From Pseudomonadota bacterium (GTDB lineage: Bacteria > Pseudomonadota > Alphaproteobacteria > Rhizobiales > Hyphomicrobiaceae): a DNA stretch of 64,000 nucleotides. The translations under genes and the position numbers were made by a program. This document shows positions 10,246 through 18,536 of this stretch, piece after piece. Under the pieces are notes generated by a model. It had not been told where the DNA came from, made no database searches, and worked only from the letters and a program-made list of their open reading frames with translations. The stretch spans positions 1 through 64,000 of the forward strand of contig JAEZRM010000065.1 of the NCBI GenBank assembly GCA_023412805.1. Reading direction: 5' to 3'. The first letter of the stretch is position 1; each line of letters opens with the position of its first letter.

Positions 10246-10920
10246 ATGCTGCCTCTGGAAGTTGCGCCGAATCTCATTCAGCAGGTCTACGACCGGCTGC
10301 TGGCCTCCATTGTCGACCACACGCTGGCACCCGGGCATCGCATCCGGCAGCATGAACTGGCCGAGCAGCTCGGCGTGTCACGCCAGCCGGTGAGCCACGC
10401 GTTGCATCTCCTCCGTCAGCACGGTCTGGTGATCGAAAGCGGGCGGAAGGGCTTTCAGGTCAGCCCGCTCGACCCCTCGCGCATCCGGCAGCTCTACGAA
10501 GTGCGCAGCGCACTCGACGCTCTTGCCGCCCGGCTCGCTGCGGGCCGCACCGGCACCGACCCGCACAATCACCGCGCATTCGAAGCCGCCCTCGCTGCCG
10601 GCGAGAGCATCGATGCGCAAACACCCCTCTCGGAGCTGATCGCGCACGATGTCGATTTCCATCGCGCGCTGTACCGCCTCTCGGGCAACCCCGCGATCGA
10701 GGAGATGGCGGCCCCGCAGTGGCCGCACATGCGCCGCACGATGGCGGCCGTGCTCACTCAGTCGGACTATCGCAGCCGGGCATGGTCCGAGCACAGGCTC
10801 ATCGCGGAGCTTATCTCCAAGGGCGATGCGCCGGGCGCCGAGAGCGCAGCCCGCGATCACGCCCTCACTGCAGGCCAAGTGACAGAGGAGCGATTGAACT
10901 CGATCCACGACGCAGCCTAA
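10246..10920 (+). CDS. GntR-family transcriptional regulator, FCD subfamily
   Basis: A 224-residue cytoplasmic regulator. The winged helix-turn-helix (residues about 8-75) has PGHRIRQHELAEQLGVSRQP and the wing VIESGRKGFQV. The FCD ligand domain (about 80-210) retains the metal-site residues seen in DVDFHRAL, SEHRLIAEL and ARDHAL. FCD regulators usually respond to carboxylates, sugar acids or amino-acid derivatives. It diverges from the complete Dpp-like operon and is 48 bp upstream of the dioxygenase gene, so either or both may be its targets. A perfect palindrome lies just before its start. Confidence 0.93.
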   Translation: MLPLEVAPNLIQQVYDRLLASIVDHTLAPGHRIRQHELAEQLGVSRQPVSHALHLLRQHGLVIESGRKGFQVSPLDPSRIRQLYEVRSALDALAARLAAGRTGTDPHNHRAFEAALAAGESIDAQTPLSELIAHDVDFHRALYRLSGNPAIEEMAAPQWPHMRRTMAAVLTQSDYRSRAWSEHRLIAELISKGDAPGAESAARDHALTAGQVTEERLNSIHDAA

Positions 10921-10968
10921 AGCGCTGCCAAGAACAACATAATGCCAACAATCAATCAGGAGGAAGCG

Positions 10969-11769
10969 ATGAGACTCACCAAGGAACAGCTCGATCAATT
11001 CCACACCGAAGGCTGGCTGCTGCTGCCGGAACTCTTCACCCCCGAGGAAGTCGATCTTCTGCGCCAGGAAGCCGAGGGAATCTACGCTGAACAACGGCCT
11101 GAAATCTGGCGCGAGAAGAGCGGCGCGCCGCGCACGGCCTTTGCCGCACACACCTACAATGAAGCGTTCCGTCTCCTCGGCGCACATCCCCGCATGATCA
11201 AGCCCGTCGAGCAGGTGTTCGGCGAAAAGCTCTACATGCATCAGTACAAGATCAACGCCAAATCGGCCTTCACCGGCGATGTCTGGCAGTGGCACCAGGA
11301 CTACGGCACGTGGAAGCGCGACGATGGTATGCCCGAGCCGCGCGCAATGAACATCTCCGTGTTCCTCGACGAGGTGATGCCGATCAACGGGCCGCTCATG
11401 CTGGTTCCGCGCAGCCAGAACGCCGGTGATCTGCAAGCCGAGCACGATCGCGGGACGACGTCCTATCCGCTGTGGACGCTCGACGAAGAGACAGTGACGC
11501 GCCTCGTGAAGCAAGGCGGCATCGTCGCACCCACCGGCAAGCCCGGCAGCATGCTCATGTTCCACGGTAATCTCGTGCACGGCTCTGCCGGCAACATCAC
11601 GCCCTATCCGCGCAAGATCGTCTATCTGACGCTCAATGCGGTTTCGAACTACATCCGCACGCCGACACGCCCGGAGTTCATCGCACATCGTGACTTCACG
11701 CCGATCGAGCCCGTGGCCGACGATGCGCTGGTTCAGCTTGCGCGCGCGCATCGGGCTGCGGCGGAATAA
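10969..11769 (+). CDS. phytanoyl-CoA dioxygenase (PhyH) family protein, EctD-related
   Basis: A 266-residue Fe(II)/2-oxoglutarate-dependent hydroxylase-type enzyme. The iron ligands are His109 and Asp111 in WQWHQDYGTW and a distal His in LVHGSAG (about residue 204), with Arg215 placed to bind 2-oxoglutarate. The run DYGTW..DDGMP..RAM resembles the ectoine-hydroxylase signature, but no ectoine genes are nearby, so the substrate is unknown. The frame can open at 10942; the ATG at 10969 is chosen because AGGAGGA precedes it and family homology begins there. It follows the gntR gene in the same direction and may hydroxylate a compound imported by the neighbouring transporter, which is inference. 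Confidence 0.88.
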   Translation: MRLTKEQLDQFHTEGWLLLPELFTPEEVDLLRQEAEGIYAEQRPEIWREKSGAPRTAFAAHTYNEAFRLLGAHPRMIKPVEQVFGEKLYMHQYKINAKSAFTGDVWQWHQDYGTWKRDDGMPEPRAMNISVFLDEVMPINGPLMLVPRSQNAGDLQAEHDRGTTSYPLWTLDEETVTRLVKQGGIVAPTGKPGSMLMFHGNLVHGSAGNITPYPRKIVYLTLNAVSNYIRTPTRPEFIAHRDFTPIEPVADDALVQLARAHRAAAE

Positions 11770-11899
11770 GGGCCACAAAGACCGCGTCTTTTGCGATAGC
11801 TGTGTCACGCGAATGGCCGCCGCCCCTCCGCGTGGCAGTCAGCAGACCCCATAGCTCACGACATTCTAATGTTCAGATTTTTACGCGCTCCGCGTCGCG

Positions 11900-11925
11900 G
11901 GAACGAGCAGGCTCACACACGAGTT
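11900..11925 (+). promoter_or_regulatory. EcfG-like (general stress) promoter candidate before the DUF2171 gene
   Basis: GGAAC at 11900-11904 is followed after 17 bases by AGTT at 11922-11925. The alphaproteobacterial EcfG consensus is GGAAC, 16-17 bases, then CGTT, so there is one mismatch in the -10 element. The ATG lies about 36 bases downstream. Small DUF2171 proteins are plausible stress-regulon members, but this assignment rests on the motif alone. Confidence 0.4.
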
Positions 11926-11961
11926 AGTTGAACACGCAACTGCGTTACAAAGGAGCAAGTC

Positions 11962-12192
11962 ATGGCAATCAGTGCATCTGAAATCCGCGAGCACATGAAG
12001 ATCGTAGGTTCGGACGGCCAGCACGTCGGCACCGTCGACCGCGTCGAAGGTGATCGCATTAAATTGACCAAAAACGATCCCGCTGCCCACGGCAAGCATC
12101 AGTACATCGAACTTTCAGAGGTCGATGAGGTCAAGGACGGCGAAATTTGTCTTTCGCAGAAGGCAGAAGAAGCCAAGCGCCGCTTCAACTAA
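11962..12192 (+). CDS. DUF2171 family small protein
   Basis: A 76-residue cytoplasmic protein matching the DUF2171 pattern: a PRC-barrel-like core (IVGSDGQHVGTVDRVEGDRI), then LTKNDP and YIELSEVDEV. The molecular role of the family is unknown. The start has an AAGGAG ribosome site eight bases before the ATG. It stands alone between a dioxygenase gene and the convergent oxidase island. An EcfG-like promoter just upstream suggests stress control. Confidence 0.88.
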   Translation: MAISASEIREHMKIVGSDGQHVGTVDRVEGDRIKLTKNDPAAHGKHQYIELSEVDEVKDGEICLSQKAEEAKRRFN

Positions 12193-12272
12193 ACACCTAA
12201 TGCGTTTTCGTGTTGGAGTGCCGCGCCTCGCACGAGCGCTCGGTGCTTCAGCACGCGCGTCGATCGGCGTGC

Positions 12273-12629
12273 TCAGCAGGCGGTGAGCCACAGGGCTCCT
12301 GCAAAACTGAAGGCAACGGCCCCCAGGGCTGCAAGCCCACCCCACGCAGAAACTTTTCGAGTGAACCGATGGGTCGCGGAGACTACTGGAGTTTCGGCAG
12401 GGCTTCTGAGCCGCATCCAAAGTCCAAGCGTCACTGCGAGACCGATTATGTAGAGCACGATCTGTGTCAGGCGCTGAAGATTGAGCGTGCTCGTGATCTG
12501 AATGCTTCCCCAGTCAAGCCGGCAGCCGACCGCCTGTGCGCCATACATGATCACGAAGATGGCGCTCCATGCGGCGAAGCCTGCGCCGATGAGCAGGAGT
12601 GCGCCATATCCCGAGCGTGCGCGGCTCAT
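12273..12629 (-). CDS. small membrane protein of the cytochrome oxidase operon
   Basis: A 118-residue protein with three predicted membrane helices (about residues 9-30, 51-71 and 94-116). Its start overlaps the stop of the fused oxidase subunit gene by four bases (ATGA), so it belongs to that operon. I do not recognise a family. Position suggests a small accessory subunit or assembly factor. The Cys at the extreme C terminus (WLTAC) and a Cys near residue 36 are the only cysteines. Confidence 0.75.
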   Translation of the reverse strand: MSRARSGYGALLLIGAGFAAWSAIFVIMYGAQAVGCRLDWGSIQITSTLNLQRLTQIVLYIIGLAVTLGLWMRLRSPAETPVVSATHRFTRKVSAWGGLAALGAVAFSFAGALWLTAC

Positions 12630-15142
12630 CGGGACACCCCCGATGCGGCAAGTCCGACGAGGCCGAACGCGAAAAGCAGGCCGAGGATCGTTGCGACGGC
12701 GCAGTAGTCATGCCATTGCCGGCCAATGCGCAGATCGAGTGTACGCAAGGCCGATACGCGCCGGGTTCTTACACGCGCGAGCCCAAACAGTGCGAACACC
12801 ACGCCGAGGGCATGATGCGCGGCAGTGTAGATCAGAATGACGAATAGGGTCGCCGCCAACGCGTGGCTCGTAATGCCTGTCACACCTGTCAGCGCAATAG
12901 CCAGAAGCGTGATCGATGCCATTGCGTGCGCGATTCCGCAGCCAGTCAGATGCGCGTACGGTTCTCGGCCTGCCGCATGGACGGCTCGCCGTCCTGCAGC
13001 CATCGCAGAGAGAGCTGCAGCAACAGCTATCACAGGCAGAACAATGCCGAGCGCGGGAAGATCAGGTGGTGGCCAGCCCGGCGCCGACACCCATAGGAAC
13101 AGGCCGCCGAACAGCAGGGAAATATACAGCGTGGCGTTTGCGGCGAGGGTGAAGGCCATGGCCCACCACGAGGGTGCATCATCGCATTCCGAATGATAAG
13201 GCGCTGCTTCCCCTCGTCCGATGGTGACGGGCCCTGTGTCCTTCCACAATCCCGTGTCGTTCGTCCAAAACAGAAAGCAACCGACAACCACCAACAGGAC
13301 AACGAGCGCCAGCCAGTAGAGCTTGAACAGCATGGCGACAAAGAACGCAGCAGTCGCGATTGCAGTAACAAGAGGCAGGAAGGTTCGCTGCGGCAGCACG
13401 AGAACCTGATCGACGCGCCCCGTGACCATATCGACGCCGAGTGTCTCCATCTGGCCGCGCCGCACGAATCCGAGATAGCCACTTCCGCCCGCCAGATCGG
13501 CAGCGAGCTTTCCAGGCTCCAGCATATCCGCGCGCCGATCCACCTCCGGAAGCGACGCAAAATTGTAGGCTGGCGGCGGAAGAGGCATCGCCCATTCGAG
13601 CGTCGCGGCATTCCACGGATTACGGCGACTGCGGGGCGCATACCGCATGAGCAGAAGCAGATCGAGCACAGCCATGGCAAAGCCGACTGCCATGATGAAG
13701 CTGCCGACCGAGGAGAGAAGGTTCAGCATCTCCCATCCATAGTCCGGTAGATAAGTATGCACACGGCGCGGCATGCCCTTGAGCCCGGTCAGGTGCATGA
13801 CCAGGAACGTTAGATTAAATCCCGCAAAGATCATCCAGAAGGCGATCACGGAAACGTAGCGCGATGGTTGACGTCCTGTGGTGTGCGGCAGCCAATGGTA
13901 CGCGGCCCCTATCATCGGAAGCACGAAGCCGCCAATGAGCACGTAGTGCAAATGCGCGACGACGAAATGCGTATCGTGTGCCTGCAGATTGAAGGGGACG
14001 ATCGCGAGCATGACGCCTGTGAGGCCGCCGATCACGAATACGAAGAACATACCGAACAGATAGAGCATGGGGATCGAGAAGCGTGGCCGCCCATGCGCGA
14101 GCGTGGCCAGCCACGCAAAAATCTGTACCGCCGTTGGCACGGCCACCAGTACGCTGGCCGCAGCAAAGAAGCTCTGCGCCAGGTGCGGTATGCCTATGGC
14201 GTACATATGGTGCACCCATAGGCCGAACGACAGGAACGCCATGGAGATGACGGCGACGACGACGGCTGTGTACCCAACGAGCGGTCGCCCCGCGAACACG
14301 GGCAGAAACGTCGAGATCAGGCCCGCTGCGGGCAGGAAGATGATGTAGACCTCGGGGTGACCGAAAAGCCAGAAAAGGTGCTGCCACAGCAGCGGGTCGC
14401 CACCGCGCGTCGGATCGAAGAACGGAAGGCCGAAGGCGCGCTCGGCCTCGAGCAGGATGGAGCCGAGGATCAACGGCGGGAAGCCGATCAGCATCATGAC
14501 CGCAACGACGAGCATGTACCAAGCGAAGATGGGCAGCCGGTCGAGTGACATGCCGGGCGCGCGAACCTTGAGAAGGCTGACGGCGATCTCGACCGCTGCG
14601 CAAATGGCCGATATCTCGACGAAGGTGACGCCGAGCAGCCAGAGGTCAGCATTGATGCCCGGAGAGTATGTCCGCGAGGAGAGCGGCGTATACATGAACC
14701 AGCCGGAGTCCGGCGCAACGCCGGCGAGAAGTCCGGCGATCAACATGGTTCCGCCGAAGAGATAACACCAATAGCCGTAGGCCGAGAGACGCGGAAAAGC
14801 GAAATCGCGAGCGCCGAGAATCTTCGGCAGCAGATAGATCGCAAATCCCTCGAAGAGCGGGATCGCGAAGAGAAACATCATGATCGTGCCGTGCATGGTG
14901 AAGATCTGCGCGTACAGCTCTCCGCCCATGAATGCGCTGCCGGATGTGGCGAGCTGCGCCCGGATCAACATGCCGAGCCCACCGCCTATCGCAAAGAATA
15001 CGAAGGCCGTGATGATGAAGCGACGACCGAGCACGGTGTGATTGACGGCGGCGAGCCGTTGGAAGCCGCGCCCCGAATCCCAGACCGCCGACAGGGATTT
15101 GTGGAGTTGAACCGGTGATATCCGGCGATCAGGAGCATTCAT
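12626..15142 (-). CDS. cytochrome c oxidase, fused subunit I + subunit III
   Basis: An 838-residue integral membrane protein. The N-terminal part (about 1-590) is subunit I: a heme a ligand region MHGTIMMFLF, the CuB/Tyr motif GHPEVYIIFLPA with the D-channel Glu of A-type oxidases, the CuB pair WVHHMYAIG, and the heme ligands in VAHLHYVLIGG. The remainder carries a subunit III-like helical bundle ending ASGVSR. Such I+III fusions occur in several aerobic bacteria. The open frame extends to 15724, but the ATG at 15142 (MNAPDRRISP) is chosen because it overlaps the subunit II stop (ATGA). It reduces O2 to water and pumps protons. Confidence 0.93.
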   Translation of the reverse strand: MNAPDRRISPVQLHKSLSAVWDSGRGFQRLAAVNHTVLGRRFIITAFVFFAIGGGLGMLIRAQLATSGSAFMGGELYAQIFTMHGTIMMFLFAIPLFEGFAIYLLPKILGARDFAFPRLSAYGYWCYLFGGTMLIAGLLAGVAPDSGWFMYTPLSSRTYSPGINADLWLLGVTFVEISAICAAVEIAVSLLKVRAPGMSLDRLPIFAWYMLVVAVMMLIGFPPLILGSILLEAERAFGLPFFDPTRGGDPLLWQHLFWLFGHPEVYIIFLPAAGLISTFLPVFAGRPLVGYTAVVVAVISMAFLSFGLWVHHMYAIGIPHLAQSFFAAASVLVAVPTAVQIFAWLATLAHGRPRFSIPMLYLFGMFFVFVIGGLTGVMLAIVPFNLQAHDTHFVVAHLHYVLIGGFVLPMIGAAYHWLPHTTGRQPSRYVSVIAFWMIFAGFNLTFLVMHLTGLKGMPRRVHTYLPDYGWEMLNLLSSVGSFIMAVGFAMAVLDLLLLMRYAPRSRRNPWNAATLEWAMPLPPPAYNFASLPEVDRRADMLEPGKLAADLAGGSGYLGFVRRGQMETLGVDMVTGRVDQVLVLPQRTFLPLVTAIATAAFFVAMLFKLYWLALVVLLVVVGCFLFWTNDTGLWKDTGPVTIGRGEAAPYHSECDDAPSWWAMAFTLAANATLYISLLFGGLFLWVSAPGWPPPDLPALGIVLPVIAVAAALSAMAAGRRAVHAAGREPYAHLTGCGIAHAMASITLLAIALTGVTGITSHALAATLFVILIYTAAHHALGVVFALFGLARVRTRRVSALRTLDLRIGRQWHDYCAVATILGLLFAFGLVGLAASGVSR

Positions 15143-15912
15143 GGCTTTGCTCCGGAACCTGCGGTCTCGGCAATGATGCGCGCGAACGCCTGCTGCGCAT
15201 GGACGTGCACGGTGAAGTACATCGCTGTGTGCCCTACGCCACAGAATTCTGCGCACGCGCCGCGATAGGTGCCGGGCGTGTCCGCAAGGAGTCGCAGGCG
15301 TGGGGCGTGCCCGGGAATGGCGTCGATCTTGCCGGCGAGACGCGGCACCCAGAAGCTGTGAATGATGTCGTCGCTCGTCGCCGTGATCTCGACCGGAACA
15401 CCCGCCGGCATATGCAGCGTATCGATGGTCGATGGCAAACCCTGCTGATCGAGATAGATGAACTCCCACTGCCACATTCGCGCCCGCGCCTCGATGCGCA
15501 CGGGCTTTGCCTCCGCGTCTCCAACGAGAAGCAAGCGCTCGCCCTGGGCAAAGGAGTAGGCGAGCAGCGGCACGAGTACCGGCACAGGAAGCACGAGGCC
15601 GCCGAGAACAATCCATCTGTGCGGGGCAACGGCCCGCCCGAATCCCGGACGGAGCATCGTGAGAATGAACAGCGCCATGACGAGAACAAACAGCAGGACG
15701 GCGCCAGCGAGCATCACCCACCACAGACGTGCGACTGAGCTGGCAACGGGACCGGCAGGTTCGAGTGTCGAAAGATCACCCGAGCAGCCGGCGAGACCGG
15801 CCACGGCGGCGAGCAGCGGGAACAGTTTCCACCGTGACGCGCTTACATATGCGGAGGCGTGCGGATGGCAGACACGGCGAAGAGTGAGACAGCACCGGCG
15901 GATCTGGAGCAA
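15139..15912 (-). CDS. cytochrome c oxidase subunit II (CuA protein), lipoprotein
   Basis: The CuA-carrying subunit that takes electrons from cytochrome c. A lipobox (VAGLAGC) follows KLFPLL. Two helices come next, then a periplasmic cupredoxin domain with RMWQWEF and the full CuA motif CAEFCGVGHTAM. No CxxCH heme motif follows, so it is an aa3-type rather than a caa3-type subunit II. The start is a problem: no in-frame ATG or GTG lies just before the lipoprotein signal. The TTG at 15912 is used here (257 residues); a CTG at 15825 (228 residues) and an out-of-frame ATG at 15848 are the alternatives. The 5' end therefore overlaps or nearly abuts the divergent DUF2231 gene. Confidence 0.85.
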   Translation of the reverse strand: MLQIRRCCLTLRRVCHPHASAYVSASRWKLFPLLAAVAGLAGCSGDLSTLEPAGPVASSVARLWWVMLAGAVLLFVLVMALFILTMLRPGFGRAVAPHRWIVLGGLVLPVPVLVPLLAYSFAQGERLLLVGDAEAKPVRIEARARMWQWEFIYLDQQGLPSTIDTLHMPAGVPVEITATSDDIIHSFWVPRLAGKIDAIPGHAPRLRLLADTPGTYRGACAEFCGVGHTAMYFTVHVHAQQAFARIIAETAGSGAKP

Positions 15913-16389
15913 AGTCCGATCACAGCCGACATCAATCAGCTCGACGTAAGTTCGGCCGTCGCTGTCGCAGGGCATCCGATCCACGCGATGAGCGTGCATT
16001 TTCCGATCGCACTCGTCATCGCGACGCTCGGCGTGGACGTCTTCTACTGGTGGACGGCCGATCCATTTTGGGTGCGCGTCGGTCTGTGGTCGGCGGGCTT
16101 TGCCTTCGCGACCGGCGTGTTCGCGAGCATCGTCGGTACGCTCGAACTGCTCCTGGTGCCCGGCATTCGCAAGCGCGCGGCGAGCTGGGCGCACGCCATC
16201 GCCGCCATGATGCTGCTCGCCGTTGCCGGCGCCAACTGGCTGATCCGCATGCTGCAGCCCGATGCGGTGCTCCCGCACGGCCTTCTGCTGTCCACACTTG
16301 CGACGATCGTCACGGGCCTCGCGGGATGGCATGGCGGCAAGCTGATCTTCCATCACGGCATCGGCCTCATGGTCTCTGCCAAGGATTGA
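15865..16389 (+). CDS. DUF2231 domain membrane protein
   Basis: A 174-residue membrane protein. After about 40 polar residues comes the DUF2231 core: GHPIHAMSVHFPIAL, then helices at about 50-70, 76-97, 108-128 and 139-158, and WHGGKLIFHHGIG at the end. The conserved His residues suggest heme or metal contact, although the family function is not settled. GGAGG precedes the ATG at 15865; a GTG two codons earlier is less likely. It is divergent from the oxidase operon and overlaps the tail of the convergent CopD-like gene by 23 bp. Confidence 0.86.
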   Translation: MADTAKSETAPADLEQSPITADINQLDVSSAVAVAGHPIHAMSVHFPIALVIATLGVDVFYWWTADPFWVRVGLWSAGFAFATGVFASIVGTLELLLVPGIRKRAASWAHAIAAMMLLAVAGANWLIRMLQPDAVLPHGLLLSTLATIVTGLAGWHGGKLIFHHGIGLMVSAKD

Positions 16390-16894
16390 TGCTCTCCACG
16401 AGGCGCTTGAGTGCGCCGGGCTCATGCATTGCCGCTGGCAGGAAGTCTCCACTCAGCTCAGGCTTGGCAAGCGTCAGGGCAATGATCGCGGTAGCGAGCG
16501 CGACTGCGCTGCTGGTCGCGCCGACGTATCGCCAAACCGGATAGCCCGCCGACTGCTCGAACAGACGCACCAGGGTCAATCCGGCGAACGTGTGCGCAAT
16601 GACGAGGCCTACGACGAGGCTGAGTTTCAGGGAAAACCACGGCATGGCAATGCCGCGCTGGAAGATCAGTACGATACCGCTGGCGACCGCGATGAAGGCC
16701 GCAGGCGATACGATACCGACGTACGTCAGTCGGACGGCCTTCTGCGCTTGCTGGACCTTCTCGTCGTGCAAAGGAATGTCCGGCCGCGCGGTACGCAACA
16801 GCCCGAGCTGCCTGTGAAAGGCCGGAATTGATACGAGCCCCGCAGCCCATACTGCGATCGCCGCGATATGAATGAACTTGACGAGCGCAATCAT
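16367..16894 (-). CDS. CopD-like membrane protein
   Basis: A 175-residue protein with about four membrane helices, starting MIALVKFIHIAAIAVWAAG, a pattern seen in CopD/HemJ-like proteins where the first-helix His may bind heme or copper. The open frame reaches to 17593, but the ATG at 16894 overlaps the CtaG stop by four bases and is taken as the start. It is cotranscribed with ctaG. A role in copper or heme handling for the oxidase is likely from context but not shown. The distinction from related families is uncertain. Confidence 0.7.
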   Translation of the reverse strand: MIALVKFIHIAAIAVWAAGLVSIPAFHRQLGLLRTARPDIPLHDEKVQQAQKAVRLTYVGIVSPAAFIAVASGIVLIFQRGIAMPWFSLKLSLVVGLVIAHTFAGLTLVRLFEQSAGYPVWRYVGATSSAVALATAIIALTLAKPELSGDFLPAAMHEPGALKRLVESINPWQRP

Positions 16895-17640
16895 GTATCG
16901 CGCTCCAGGACTTCGGACTCGCTCCGGCGTGGCAGCAGGCGCGCAACGATGAAGGCGGCTGCCAGCAGATACGGGATGGCAGCGGGCACCCACATGATAA
17001 GGCCGGCGAGTTGCTGATCCTCGAGCTGGGTGAGACCAAACGGTGCGGTCGTGCCGGCATGCGCTGCGTAGAGAGGTGTGCGAGCAAATGTCAGGATGGC
17101 ACCGAGCAGGCCCATTTGAACGATGGTGGCGAGCAATGCGGAGAGAGAAGCTCCCGGTCGCCCGCCGAGCGCCAATACTTCGCTCCATAACCAAATCGCC
17201 GATAGCAAGAGGCTGATTTCCATCAGCCAATAGGAGGCTGTGCCCGAGAGCGCCCAGTCGTAGGGAGCCGGCGCGTGCCAGAACCAAACGATCAGGGCAT
17301 GGAAAGCTGCGAGTGCCGGCAACGGCACCTTGATCGGCAGGCGCGGGCGCGGCGCGGCAAGTGCGAGCAACGGGGCCGCAACGGCAATCATGAGGACGTG
17401 ATGGGCGACGCGGGCTGAGAAGATGGCGCTTGCAAGCGCACATAGAGGAGAGATGAAAGCCGCGAACAGCGCGAGCATCGCGCCGCCAAGGGCGATATGC
17501 GACTGGCGAGAACCATTGCTGGCGCGCACAACAAAAATTGCCAACGCCAACAACGCCAGCAGCAAATATGGGTCCGTGTTCCAACTTGCCCAAAGTGTGG
17601 ACGGCACGGGCGCCGGCCCACAGTAGGCAGTTTCGCTCAT
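16891..17640 (-). CDS. ctaG: cytochrome c oxidase assembly protein, CtaG (caa3 type)
   Basis: A 249-residue polytopic membrane protein of the caa3_CtaG family (not the Cox11-type CtaG). Recognisable features are an N-terminal helix, ISPLCALASAIFSARVAHHVLM with a His pair, WFWHAPAPYDWAL, and QLAGLIMWVPAAIPYLLAA near the C terminus. These proteins aid assembly of the oxidase copper centre. The ATG at 17640 is preferred over a TTG immediately upstream. It overlaps the CopD-like gene by four bases and lies close to the oxidase structural genes. Confidence 0.88.
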   Translation of the reverse strand: MSETAYCGPAPVPSTLWASWNTDPYLLLALLALAIFVVRASNGSRQSHIALGGAMLALFAAFISPLCALASAIFSARVAHHVLMIAVAAPLLALAAPRPRLPIKVPLPALAAFHALIVWFWHAPAPYDWALSGTASYWLMEISLLLSAIWLWSEVLALGGRPGASLSALLATIVQMGLLGAILTFARTPLYAAHAGTTAPFGLTQLEDQQLAGLIMWVPAAIPYLLAAAFIVARLLPRRSESEVLERDT

Positions 17641-17729
17641 CAAGTTCGTCTCTCTAGCAGAGGGCTAGCGCCGGGTGGCGCTATTATCCTCGCTGTAGAA
17701 CTTGATGAGGCGCGAATGGTTCCGGCCGT

Positions 17730-18434
17730 TCAGGACAGCAGCCAGCCGCCATCCACATCGACCGTCGTACCGGTGACGAAATCGTTCTGGATGACGAATA
17801 GGATGCCCTGCGCGACCTCGTCGGCCGTACCGGCGCGCGGAATGAGGTTCTTGGCCGTCTGCTTGCGATAAGACTCTTCGCGCTCCACACCCTTCAGCGA
17901 AGACATCGGCGTATCGATCGTACCAGGCGAGACGACATTCAGTCGACGCGGGGCGATTTCGGGCGCGACGGCCCGCACCAATGCTTCGACCGCGCCCCCA
18001 ACGGTCCCGATCGCGACCTGTCCAGGCTTTGTTTTGCGCGCCGGCGACCCGCTGACCAAGACGATGGTGCCGTCCGCACTCAAGTGCGGCGTCCCGAGCT
18101 GCAGGACGTTGGCATAGCCCCAGAGCTTCGCGAATGAAGCCTGGAAGCCGTCCATGTCCATTTCGAGGAATGTCCCCCGCGCACGCGTGCCACCGGTCGC
18201 CGCGCTGACGAGAATATCGAAAGGCGCGAGCTTCTTGAAAAGTGCGCTCAACGCATCGCGATCCAGCACATCGCATTTCTCGAGTGTGATCCCCTTCGGA
18301 ACATCACCCGCGCGGGTCGGATCGCGGCTGATCGCGACGACGCTTGCCCCCAGCGCCGCAAGTTGCTTCGATGCTGCGAGACCGATCCCCGACGTTCCGC
18401 CGAAAACAAGCGCCTTCTTCCCTGATACGTTCAT
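17730..18434 (-). CDS. short-chain dehydrogenase/reductase-fold protein lacking the catalytic Tyr-Lys pair
   Basis: A 234-residue Rossmann-fold protein. The cofactor motif GGTSGIG, a dinucleotide-site CDVLD, ILVSAATGG in place of NNAG, and VVSPGTIDTPM are classical-SDR marks. The active-site strand has the Ser (LVSGSPA), but where YxxxK should follow the sequence is PGQVAIGTVGGAV: Ile stands for Tyr and Gly for Lys. It may bind NAD(P) without classical catalysis, or use another mechanism. The ATG at 18434 is used; the open frame continues to 18710 without family similarity. It is divergent from the CMD-like gene at 18537. Confidence 0.86.
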   Translation of the reverse strand: MNVSGKKALVFGGTSGIGLAASKQLAALGASVVAISRDPTRAGDVPKGITLEKCDVLDRDALSALFKKLAPFDILVSAATGGTRARGTFLEMDMDGFQASFAKLWGYANVLQLGTPHLSADGTIVLVSGSPARKTKPGQVAIGTVGGAVEALVRAVAPEIAPRRLNVVSPGTIDTPMSSLKGVEREESYRKQTAKNLIPRAGTADEVAQGILFVIQNDFVTGTTVDVDGGWLLS

Positions 18435-18536
18435 CTGCGTGATATCCTTGCTGTGCCGACGCTGTTGCTCGAGCAGTGGTTGGATGAGGAAACATAACCG
18501 GCACAGCCAAGTGCCGCCAGCCAAAGGAGTCCGACG

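Noticed and set aside
10378..11808. A 476-codon open frame on the minus strand opposite gntR and the dioxygenase gene
   Set aside because: It spans two convincing genes and has no family features; explained by GC-rich codon use.
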